Shown: positions 48,610-59,890 of the stretch, in pieces
Numbering within the stretch: the stretch's first letter is position 1
Layout of the letters: the number at the start of each line of letters is the position of its first letter
Assembly: GCA_958496175.1 (NCBI GenBank)
Contig: OY292279.1
Span: forward strand, 13,392,001-13,456,000
DNA: 64,000 bases
Reading direction: 5' to 3'
Source: Sisyra terminalis
Lineage: Eukaryota > Arthropoda > Insecta > Neuroptera > Sisyridae
Position numbers and translations under genes: made by a program
The notes under the pieces: generated by a model
Told to the model about the DNA's origin: nothing
Databases searched by the model: none
What the model saw: only the letters and a program-made list of their open reading frames with translations

Positions 48610-48774
48610 AATTGTAATTTAGCGTCAATTTATAACTGCCAAGATCTTTAGTATCTCTAGGGTTAATAAAAATCCGTAAATCGAGAAATATTGAAAATTT
48701 GCTCGATATCAGATTCGAACCCAACACCTACCAGTTATGGAGTGGTCACTTCGACCACTCGACCACCAATGGCC
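48610..48774 (-). repeat. tRNA-derived SINE, full-length
   Basis: Full reverse copy. The head cgaccactcgaccacc lies at the right end, box B in gattcgaaccc, then body and tail. About 165 bp. It lies between the two tandem duplications. Confidence 0.88.
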
Positions 48775-48881
48775 TACTTTTTTATTTTATATTATTCGTA
48801 ATTAATATTAAAAAGAGATATTAGGTGTATTTGCTTCAAATTAACCCCTTATTTTAAGAGGCATAAAGCATTTATATGAAA

Positions 48882-50300
48882 TAAGAAGAAATATTTGCTC
48901 AAATATTACAGAATTAATGAATAGTAAATATCAATGGGATTTAAGAGTTAAGACTGACTAATTATTTTTAACTTTTTTTTCTATGTAAACATGGCATTAT
49001 ATGGAAGTTTTAACTGAGAATGATGCTAAAATTCGGTTTTGGCCGTAAAAACATATCGGGTGTAGTTTCCGTCGGATTCTATAAAATTTGAAATAACGAT
49101 ACATCAAAAAAAAAAGTCAAGTTTCTCATTGTGTAGCTTAGTATACTTTTCCAAAAAAAAAATCGTCAAATGATAAGCTTTACCATTATTTTATGGTAAG
49201 ATGATTGTATTTTTTTTTGTTTGCAAAAATTATAATTTTATTATAAACATAAAAATTTATATCTAAACCTTGGAAACTGCAAGGCTAATAAAAATTCTTG
49301 AAATAGAAATTAAAGTAAAATTCTTTTTCAATGCTATAAATTATATATAGGAGGAACCTGTTAAGTTATTAAGAGTATTCCAAAAGCTTTTATAACCGTA
49401 AGCAGAAAGGCATTTTTTATAAGTACCTCTATTGGCACTTGACCACACGAAACAGAACAGGAAGATCTATTTCAACAATTTTGTGAAATACAGCATTATA
49501 AAGTAAAGATTTAATATGTTAGAATGCTTATTGAATTGAAATTTTCCAAGTAGAGTATAATAATACTAGATATCCCTTTTTCTGGTCCACAACGGATGCA
49601 TTTTGTCGTTGTTTCTATTTCTCGCTAAGAAATCATAACTAATAGGAAGAGATATTTGCTCAAATATCAGAGAATAAATGAATAGTAAATATCTATACTA
49701 TAGATATTAATTCCTATAGATTCTATAGGAATTAAAAGTAAAGACTAACAACTTATTTTTAACTTTTTTTCCCTATGTAAACATGGCATTATATGGAAGT
49801 TTTGGTTTCGGCTAAAACTGAGACTGATGCTAACATTCGGTTTCGGCCGTAAAAACGAAGTTTCCGTCGGACCCAGTAAAATTAGAAATAACGATCCATC
49901 AAAAAAAATAAAAATATCTAACTTCTCATTGTTTAGCTCAGTACACTTTTTCAAAAAAATAATCGTCAAATGATAAGCTTTACTTTATTTTATGGTAAGA
50001 TGATGGTATATTTTTTTATTTGCAAAAAATATAATTTTATTATAAACATAAAACTTACTTTATCAGAACCTTGCAAACTGCAAAGTTAATAGAAATTCTT
50101 GAAATAGAAATTAAAGTAAAAATTCTTTTTCAATGTAAATTATAAAATATAAGAGGAAATTTAAAAAATATAAATTTTCCAAGTGGAATATAATAATACT
50201 AGATATTCCTTTTTCTGGTCCACAACCGACGCATTTTGCTGGGTCTGCTTGAAAAATGGCCTTTCGTTGTTTCCATTTCTCGCTAGGAAATCATAACTAA
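48882..50300. repeat. Second tandem duplication, units of ~760 and ~657 bp
   Basis: Unit A is 48882-49643 and unit B about 49644-50300. They share, in order, atatttgctcaaatat, tgtaaacatggcattatatggaagtttt, ttcggttt(c/t)ggccgtaaaaac, gtcaaatgataagcttta and ctttttctggtccacaac. Each unit contains the ccgaaac-type repeat block seen at 19107-19670. The difference in length comes mainly from a ~130-bp block (49360-49500) found only in A. Confidence 0.75.
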
Positions 50301-53300
50301 ACCCTCCAATAAGAAAAATCATTTCTTAGTGATACAAAATAAAAAAGAGTAATCATAGAAAAATATATCAAATTGCTAAATATTCCAAAAAATTAGTTAG
50401 TTAATTTTCGAAATTGATTGGAAAAATTAACAAAAAATTAAATTATATAAGTTAGTTTTCATCCAATGTAAGAAATGTTGACGGAAATAAGTCTAAAAAT
50501 ATAAAATTTGAGACCTATTTTTAGACTTTTCACCCTTTTCCACTGTTTCATGTTTGATAGCGATTACAAAGTCTAATCGATCAGGATTCAAGACTTTCTA
50601 TGATAGAAAGTTAAAAAACTTGTCTTTTTATTAGTCACGAATCTGTTCTATAGATTTAATATATCAATTATGCATAATCTATTTATAGATTTTGATTCAT
50701 TCAATATACCAAATTGAATCATTTGGGTTTTTGATTTTGTATCATATGAGAATCATTCCCAAACTGGAATCCAGTATAATTAATATATAAAATAAAAAAA
50801 AAGTTTTCAATTAATTTGGAAACATATATTTTCATCTTTTTTTAAAAATCGAGTCAATATTGATTTAAAATTAGAGATATTTAATATATTTTCAAGTGCG
50901 AATTTTTCTTTGGCTTATCTTTATAGCACATTCATTTCTTATCTAAAATATTTGTTTAATGAATTATTGTTTAACCTTTTAACAAAATGATTTAAATTTA
51001 AAGTATTGGTAATTTGAGTATCTCTCATATGAATCCTTGTGGGTTCTATGTCGATAATTCAATCATAAAATCTGTTCTTGGTACGTAATGGTACACAATA
51101 TCCGTTCGATGCTAAAATAGGAGATAATATGAGTAATAAACTATATAAAACAACTATTAATATGCAAAAGATTTAAAAAATACTGTGTAATTTGACTTTT
51201 CCGATAAGGAGTTAATGGTTAAGACATGCATTTATTGGCAAATAGTTCCAATAAGTTGTACTAATAATTTTACCTGGTCAGTTTGGAAAATAATAATGTT
51301 TAAGTCACTAATTAATGAAACTTTAATTTGTTTTCACTTTTATGCTTTTGAATATACCGGTTATCGATTTAACAACGCAATGACGTTTGACTTCATATTT
51401 TAGGAAGTTTATGAAACGCGCTTGACTGACGCGCCCAACGATATTTGCGTTGAACTACTTTTAACGAACGCAAAGCGATCGGTAAGGCAGAACTTCTTAT
51501 TACCGTTATAAACGCGAATAATTTGAAACTCAAATGATTGCTATAAATGTTTAACATGTTTTTGGTCCCAGAATTTATACAGCTAAATAACAAATTGTAA
51601 AATTTTTGTATATGAAAAACTTTTTTAGAAAATTTACTTATAAAATAAATTACTCATAAAAGTTTAAGTAAGAATTTATATTTTCAATAAAGGAAGTTAT
51701 TTTTGATGATTTCTGGGATTTCTATTTCCTAGCTTTAATTTCAAGATAGCCGCAATTCGAAATTTCGATATTTATTTAAAAAGAAATAAGTTCCGAGTTT
51801 TTAATATTCATTTTTAGGTTTCAAATTCATAGGATTTTTTTAACTGTCCCGAAAACATAACATTTTTTTACCTCATGGCAGATCTAGATTCCAACAGTTT
51901 CCAGCTTGGTAAAACTTCTTTTCCAGCTTTGCCTACCCCTGGTATAGTACTTCAGATCGAAATAATTCATATTTCTTGCAATAAACCTAAAATTCAAATT
52001 CTAATGTCAACAACTCTTATTTTCTTTTTGCAATATTCAATACGAACTTGTTAACTTACCACATATTAGATGGTTGTTTTTTCTCAATACTTCGGGATTC
52101 CTGTTCTTACTTATTTATTATTTTACTCTAAATTTTGTTTGAAACTATTAAGTTTAGAAAATATTAGTCTATAAAGCTATGTTGGATTGTTATGAATTCG
52201 GGAATATACCTATAAATTAAAGTTTTGGTGACTTAACAATCATACAATTTTTTATTGTGATATATATCACAGAATGTTATTATTATCTAGCAGTAAGAAT
52301 CATAGCATGAATCACTTCTTTTAAATAAGTTCCCCGAAAACCGAAACTGGTAAGAATAAAGAGCAAAAGGAAAGTGAAAAAATCTAATATGTAACAACGT
52401 GTAAAAGTTAACTATGTTTCTTTATTCGCATAAATAAAAAAGTATAAATTGAACTGTAAAGGTTGATATCAAACAGCAAAAAGTTATAATTAAAGTAACA
52501 TAAAAGCACCAAAGCAATTACTGTTTTTAAAAAATGATAAAAAACCTTGATATGTGGGCGTTTTACAACTGAGATAATTCAATTGAACAATGAATAAAAA
52601 AGCCACAAAAATATAATCGAGCAGAAGTGAGTTCGTTCAAATGGAATTCGTAATTAAATATTCGTTGTACTTTAATTGATAATTAAGAAATTCATAGTCT
52701 TTAATTCAAAAGACAACAGACCGCGAGCATCAACTAACCAACTTAAGTACCTCGTAAAAACATTTGAATATTTCAGAAGAACTTTTTACTATATTGTATT
52801 TTGGTTTAAGAATGATTGTCTTTCTTATAAGACAATTTAAAAACCTACTCATTGCTAATATATTAAATTTAAAGTTTATATGGTGTTAATCAATAAATCG
52901 CTTTCTTTTAAATTTAATTAACGGTAATTAGTGAATGCCAGCGAAATACATGTTGTCTGAAACCTTTCTAGAATACCTATGGTTAATTTGTTATGAATAT
53001 TCAATCTTCAATCGTTGTAAGGATTATGAGGATATCGTATGACCATTAATTGACATTTGAGCTTAAATATTTTCTTTTGTGATTGAAATATTGATTTATT
53101 TGGAGAAAATGTAGCGATTTTCGCTAAGGATTTAATTTCAAATGTAGTCACGTAAAATATATAATTTAACCACGAAATAGATTAAGGAAAAATGAACGCA
53201 ATTCTGATTTAGATTTTTTTTTCTTTCAAAACAAAATTTCATTGATTTTATATAACAGTCTTACGAAAAAAACAGTATTCCATTATAACGAAAAGTAACT

Positions 53301-53699
53301 AATGTATGACTCGTTTATTTTGAAAGTGGCGTAAGTCCATTTCAAGGATGGTCTATATGGTGATTCTTCTTCTTGTAACTAGAACAAAGTATGTTAATTT
53401 ATTATAACTGCTAAGTTTTCAGAAATTACTGATATCATTTTCGTTGTTAACAAAAACGCCAATTATTCCCTTCTCCTTAGTATCTTATGTTTCTATGGTT
53501 TAAAATGATAATACCATAGGGGTTGTTCTTGAAATGACCTTAACTCACTTTCAAAATAAACGGCGCATATATAAAAGTAAAAAATCAAAACAATATTAAT
53601 TAATGCCTATTTTACACCAAATTTAAAGAAGTTTAGTTTTGTAAGTGTACAAAAAATAATTAGAATAATTTAAAATGTTTATATGAGAGAGCTTTTGAC
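50301..53699. other. Gene desert, nothing recognised
   Basis: 3.4 kb of A/T-rich DNA with no supported coding region. A G/C-richer island at 51410-51500 (acgcgcttgactgacgcgcc) supports only a short minus-strand frame without a domain. It may be a transposon scrap. Confidence 0.5.
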
Positions 53700-54013
53700 T
53701 AGGGCTGGAAAGTAGGGCTAAATTAGTTTAAGCTCCGAGTTCAGCTCCGGTCTCAATTGGTATAACATATCCGTTTATTTGTTTGAACATTTGTCGCTAT
53801 TACCAAACATCATTTTAGATACAATTTCATAGAATTGAAACTTGGTTAAATTAGGTTCCAAAAAAGTATTTTTTAGAGTTCACTGTACCCTATTAAACAT
53901 AAGACTGTTAGGAGCTGGAGATAGTAAAATTTTTGAGGACTCCAACGAAAATAAATATCTTCCTAGCTCCATTACTGTCCATTACTTTGAGCTCCGGCTC
54001 CCCAGCTCTGCTA
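53700..54013. mobile_element. Probable hAT-like MITE with gagctccgg subterminal words
   Basis: Left end TAGGGCTGGAAAGTAGGGC; right end, inverted, TAGCAGAGCTGGGGAGCC. The words agctccg, gagctgg and ggactcc are enriched inside near both ends. No clean target duplication was seen, so the class is tentative. Confidence 0.5.
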
Positions 54014-54824
54014 AAATCTGCATTCATTTAACTTTAAAATTATCTAGAAAGCTCTTCTATAATAGTATGATTGGATTAAAAAGTATATATAAGTAAAATG
54101 TCATTTTAAAAATGTATTATTTTTAGTTATTTGAGTTATTTTAATGTAATTAGTAATAAAGGTTTAATTAATTTGATTAAATTGAGTTTACAGCTAATTT
54201 AATATAAAATTGTAATTAGTGCGATTGTTTTATTATACGGGTCGTTATTTTAGACGCTATTTCCTCCCTATTTGTAAGTCTTGTGGTATACTGAGGTCAA
54301 TTGGTGTGATTTTTCACATATCTGTACATTTTCGGAAAAGTATCGAAAACATATTCGCTTATCGATTTCTAGACAATGTGTAACTACATTGAGGACGAAA
54401 GTTGTACTTAATATTTGTGTACTTCCACGAGTTTAATTCCAAATCCAATTACAACATGAAACCGTACAATGATTAACGTTTGGATCGTATTTCCTTCCAC
54501 CAAATACGCGCGACCAATTCTCCAACGACAGTCTGTGTCTTCATTATCGACAACGTTTCGTGTCCGTTTCCCTAAAAGACACGACGAATAAATTGTAATT
54601 ACAATTAACGTATTTAATAACGATCGACATCTGAATATTCGTTTAGTAACAGCAAATCTTCCTTGCACTTTTAATTTCGTTTTGCTACTCGTCTGGAGTG
54701 GTTGTGTAGTTCTTCGGATACTTTGGTTTCGTGAATGTTCCAGTGATTTAAGAAAACATTTTTTTTTTCTAATCGTTTTAAATGGAAGTTTAATTAACCA
54801 TTTTAATCTTCAATTAATTAAAAA
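54014..54824. other. Upstream region of chaoptin
   Basis: Probably holds the promoter and 5' UTR of chaoptin. A short minus-strand open frame (54408-54668) has no domain and is not accepted. The transcription start could not be fixed. Confidence 0.45.
54169..54179 (+). promoter_or_regulatory. RCSI/P3-type homeodomain dimer site upstream of chaoptin
   Basis: TAATTTGATTA fits TAATYNRATTA, the palindromic paired-class homeodomain site (P3/RCSI) found in insect photoreceptor gene promoters. It lies about 650 bp before the chaoptin ATG. The surrounding DNA is very A/T-rich, so chance occurrence is quite possible. Confidence 0.35.
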
Positions 54825-57800
54825 ATGGTAAGATTTCTTTAAAATTTTAGTCTTGCTTTCGTAAACAGTACTGAGGTCATCTAATTTACATCAATCGCAT
54901 ATCGTATTACCAAGTGATATTAATTTTACGAAGCCCTAGAAAAAAAATACGAATAAATTTCTTAAAATTCAATTTTCTCATAGTAAAAAATCTGTTCAAT
55001 TTTATGGATTTTAGGCTACCTTAAACGGGCTAATTAAATTTGGCTACGCAATTGTAATTGTGACCATGCTGTTAATGATATGGGCGTCTTATGTGGGCGC
55101 TCGTGAAATTGACCACATAAATCATCCGCCGTGTTCATTCAATCCATTATGTAGTTGTTCAAAAGCAGAACCAGATCTGGGAATTGTACGGTGTCAAGAT
55201 GTTCCATTGCCGCGAATTCCTCTGCACTTGAATACTTCAAAAGTATTCAAACTGCAACTCACCAACAATGGGTTAAAGTGGTTTGAACCATATTTCCTAC
55301 AAGCCACTGGTAACTAATGCAAACTTTCCCAGAATTCTTTGTATTTGATTTCACACTTTTTCTAGGAATGTATCGTTTAGAAATTACCGATAATCCTTTG
55401 GAAGACATTCCAGAAGAAGCTTTTGTTGGACTAGAACGTACCTTATGGGAACTGTATTTGGTTAGAGATTTTTTGAGTGAAGTTCCAACAAGAGCGTTAA
55501 AACATTTACAAAAGTTACGAGTCCTCGATTTAACTGGAAACAAAATCACAGAGTTTGATCCTTCGCATTGGCGAGGGTTGGAAAATTCATTACATACTCT
55601 AATTTTGGCCGAAAATTCAATCACAAAACTTCCACCAAGTGCTTTTACTGGTCTTCCATATTTGGATACAATCGATTTACGAGGAAATCACTTGAGTGTA
55701 ATCGAACCAGACGTTTTTCGGGAAGGACTAGGACATTTAAGTCGTATTTTACTCGGCGATAACCAACTAACGAAAATCCCGTATGTCGCTTTAGCTCCCT
55801 TGAAATTTCTTAGGTTTTTGGATTTGAGCCGAAATGAAATCCCTGCTATGATAAGCAATGAAGAACTTTCATATCGAGATAAACTCCCGATTTTATCTTT
55901 AGATACTTTGCGATTAGATTTTAACAAAATTTTAGTGTTGCCGACGGCAGCTTTTCAAAACTTTAACATCTTGAACAATACGTTTCTAGATGGAAATCCG
56001 ATTGAAAGTATAGAGGTATTTTTTTAATTCTCAAATAATCATAAACTTTAGATTCACCTTTAAAATTTTCAGGAAAGTGCTTTTAGAAACGCTAAAATCA
56101 AAGAATTATCCTTAAGAAACTGTCGTCTTTCACATATTGAACCTGCAGCGTTTGAAGGACTAGAATCATCGTTACAAGTTTTAGATTTATCTGGAAATAA
56201 TCTCACCACTGTATCTCGAGAAATTTTGCACCGTTTCGATGTATTATATTCATTATCGCTGCGCGATAATCTGATATTAAATTTTAACCCACTAGAAGTT
56301 TTCACCGGCTTTCAATTTACATTAATGAACTTAGATTTAAGTGGGAAAGAAAATTTACCCATTAGTCTACAAGATTTAAGAAGGTAATGTTGATTACAGT
56401 GCAATATGGAACAGCTATAATGATTGTAACTGATTTTTTCTTTTGTTAGAATTCGAAATTTAAGATCATTAACAATGACACGGCTCCCTCAAAGCCATTT
56501 GTTACCGGAAGATTTTATGGAATTTAGTATGAATCTTGAAGAGCTTCGTATAATTGGTGGACATTTAAAGGCTGTTAAAAATCATGCGTTTGCTCATGTT
56601 CAAGGATTAAAATTATTGGATTTATCCGACAATGACATTCAAACACTAGAAACCAACTGCTTTTCGGAGGTAAAGTTTCAAACTTAAAGGAAATTTAAGA
56701 CGTTTTATAATTGGTTTGCTTTTAGATTGGTCATTCGTTGACATCGTTAAATCTGGCCCATGGTCTTTCGTCCTCATTTCACAATTTACCTTGGGAAGCA
56801 CTTCGTCCTTTGACAAATTTAGAGTATCTTAATTTGGGAAATAACTACATTCGTTATATGCCTGATACATCTTTCCATTTCCTGACAAGATTACGTCGTT
56901 TGGAACTACAAGACAATAAAATTGAACAAGTTCATAAAGGAACGTTTCAAGGAGATATCCATTCGAGACTGGAGGATATATTTTTATCATTTAATGAAAT
57001 TCGGGCAATTCAACAACATACTTTTGTTGATCTAAGTTCATTAAGCAGTTTGTATTTAGATGACAACAATATTGACACAATCGGAAGACGAGCTTTCATG
57101 AACTTGGATCGCTTAGAACTTATAACTTTACGAGGAAACAAAATTGAATCAATTGCAGATGAAGCCTTTCAAAACTTACCCCAATTAGAATATTTAGATT
57201 TAGCATATAACAAACTTCGGCACTTTGAGTTTGGAATTTTAGATCAAGTCGGAACCCTGTCATCGTTTCGGGTAAACGTTAGCTATAACTTGATCAGTGA
57301 ACTTCGTACAAATGTAACGACATTCAATATGGGATTGGGGAGCAATTTGCACTTTTTGGGAATGGGGCTTCACGCCAATGTCAAAGTATTAGATTTATCC
57401 TACAATAATATATCACATATTGGTCGATCATTTTTCCGGCCAGCTGAAATTTCATTGACACACCTGCATTTATCGCATAATTTTATTTCTAATGTTACAA
57501 GGGATGTTTTCGGAAACATGCCACATTTGCAATGGTTGGATGTATCCCACAATTATATTGATCAAGTGGATTTCGACGCATTCCGAAATTCGAGAAGATT
57601 ACAAGTAAAATATTTAAATTCGTTATTTTTTTTTCTTAACATTGTTAATTGTAGGTCGTGCTTTTGTCGCACAATAATATTGAAATTATTAATCATGAAA
57701 CTTTCCAATATCTAATGGGACTAAGAATTGTGGATTTGTCCTATAATGGTTTGAGAAACTTACCTGATCATCTCTTCCAAAACGACGCGATGGAAATTTT

Positions 57801-59840
57801 GGATTTATCACACAATTACCTATCGAAAATGCCATTAACAATTTTATCGCATGGAGCTTCCGCTAGCCTTTGTGAATTGGATTTATCTTGGAACAATATC
57901 GGATCTTTGGCTCATCCAGAACTATTAAGTCGATTCCGAGTAAGTTGTATTACTAAATTTGTTGTTGAGATTTTAAGAAAATTTCCTTGCAGTCATTGAT
58001 TCGTTTGGATTTATCTAACAATCGAATTTTACGCATTGATGAATCTGGATTTGCTGCATTACCACGTTTGTTGTACTTGGATTTAAGCCACAACAGTAAT
58101 TTAGATTTGGCCGATGAAGGATATAGTTTTAGAGGACTTGAAAACAGTTTGCTTAAATTAGAGCTAAATAATGTTTCTTTAACAAGTGTTCCGGAATTAC
58201 CATTGCAAAAGCTTCGATATCTATCAATTGCGTCCAATGAACTTCCTACAGTTCCACCAGAATTGGCCGCCAATATGTCTTCTTTGCGTCATTTAGATTT
58301 ATCAAATAACGATCTAACAACCGTTCCCATTGTTACGCATTCTTTACCACATCTACGAAGTTTATCATTAGCTGGAAATCCCATTACAACATTGACTAAC
58401 ACTAGTCTATTAGGAGTGGTTGATCAACTAGAAGAATTGGATCTTCGTCATTTGGCTCTCATAACTTTAGAGGTATAATCAAAAATAAATAATCAAAATC
58501 TAAGCTGAAAGTTTCATTTACATTTTCTTTTAATTTTAGTCTGGAACTTTTTCAAAAATGCATTCTTTGCGCACTTTACACATCAGTATAGTACGAAGTT
58601 TACGAAACTTAAATTTTCCTCTGCTTTTAAGTCATACTGGAGGCCTAAGAAATTTGCATATTGAAGTGAGAATTTTGATTAAAAGTATTTTGGTTTGAAG
58701 AAATTAAGAATATGTTTTTAGGTGGAAGAAGAAACGAACTTAAGTAATGAAATGAACGGTGATTTACCAGGTAAAGTGCGGAATATAACGTTAAGTGGAC
58801 ATAATTTATTGCATTTATCCGACAACATTTTAAATGTAAGAGGGTAGTTTTTAGACGAGGAGGATAGAAGTTTCTAAAGTAAATATATGTTGCAGGGGGT
58901 TAAAAGTCCTGAGTTGAACATTGCGTTGACTGATACGAGAATTTCAAAGTTAAATAGAAACTTTTTCGAACATGTTGGAAATGCACGTAATGTAACTTTA
59001 GATGCTCGAAATGCTATTGGTTTGCAGCATATTGAAAATCCCAGCACGGGATTCCAACCGGGTTTATCGCGAAAGACGTTTTTAACTAATTTGGAAGTAA
59101 CTGGGAATGCTTTTAAATGCGACTGTTTAATTGGGTAAGTTTGTATTTCCATCAATTTGTGGAAAGGCATTTTTTACACTAAAACCAACGAAAATAATTT
59201 GTTTGCAAAATAAAAAAGAATGGTTTAAATCGAACCAACTGATTACAATTGATGGAACTTTAAAAGGACATATATAATTAAATATATTGATTTTATATAC
59301 ATTAAAGGATATTCGTTTCATAGATCTTTTCGTCAATGGGATGCTTCTAAACTTAGGCAATGTGTTAAGCCGATATGGTTGCACCAGTTGCATCCAAGTT
59401 ATATTTGCCCACTTCAATAAATTGAGCTGGGTTTTTACAAAAATACTGTACAAATTCAATAACGAACGCATTTGTAATCTGTTGGCATTTAAAAAGTACA
59501 TAGATATATTCCAGTTTAATGTTATTACAAAAGAATTCGTATGAAAGTTTAAACATGCATTGGAAAATATTCAAAAAGCTTTTACCATTTCAGATGGGTT
59601 GAAGTTTGGGAACGCAAACGTCGACAATATATTTGTAATGCTGGATCGAAATTGCAAGAATTACAATGTCGTCAAGCATCCGATGGTCTTCGCAAAGTCG
59701 CATGTGGTAATCGTAACAACAACACATTGCTAGAAATCCTAAAAACCGAAATTGAATGTGGATGGGGTTCAGTAGGAGCTTTCCAAGCTATAACGGCACC
59801 GGTACTTATCGCACTAGCAACTTTACTACGAGTATTCTAA
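54825..59840 (+). CDS. chp: Chaoptin, leucine-rich-repeat photoreceptor adhesion protein
   Basis: Twelve exons: join(54825..54827, 55015..55309, 55366..56015, 56073..56383, 56450..56669, 56726..57604, 57655..57939, 57993..58472, 58540..58665, 58722..58835, 58896..59134, 59594..59840), 1282 residues; the fly protein is about 1.3 k residues. All junctions are GT-AG and in phase. Exon 1 appears to contribute only the ATG: AAAAATG|GTAAGA joins in phase to an exon whose N-terminus (KFGYA then a hydrophobic MLLMIWAS) matches the chaoptin leader. A Cys cap (PLCSCSKAEPDLGIVRC) follows, then LRRs almost to the end, including the near-invariant FHFLTRLRRLELQDNKIEQV and GNMPHLQWLD blocks. A C-terminal Cys cap (FKCDCLIGWVE) and a hydrophobic GPI-type tail close it. 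Known role: homophilic adhesion between photoreceptor microvilli in the rhabdomere. The microexon start is the least certain part. Confidence 0.93.
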
Positions 59841-59884
59841 ATTCGCAATAGACTAAAAAGCAATTTACTAAATATTACAAATCA

Positions 59885-59890
59885 AATAAA
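59885..59890 (+). terminator. chp: Poly(A) signal of chaoptin
   Basis: AATAAA begins 45 bp after the stop codon, the first canonical signal downstream. A second AATAAA occurs near 59980. Confidence 0.6.

Noticed and set aside
51393..51593. 66-codon minus-strand frame over a G/C-richer island
   Set aside because: No domain recognised; more likely a transposon scrap than a gene.
55259..55624. 121-codon minus-strand frame over chaoptin
   Set aside because: Shadow of the LRR coding exons; no independent support.
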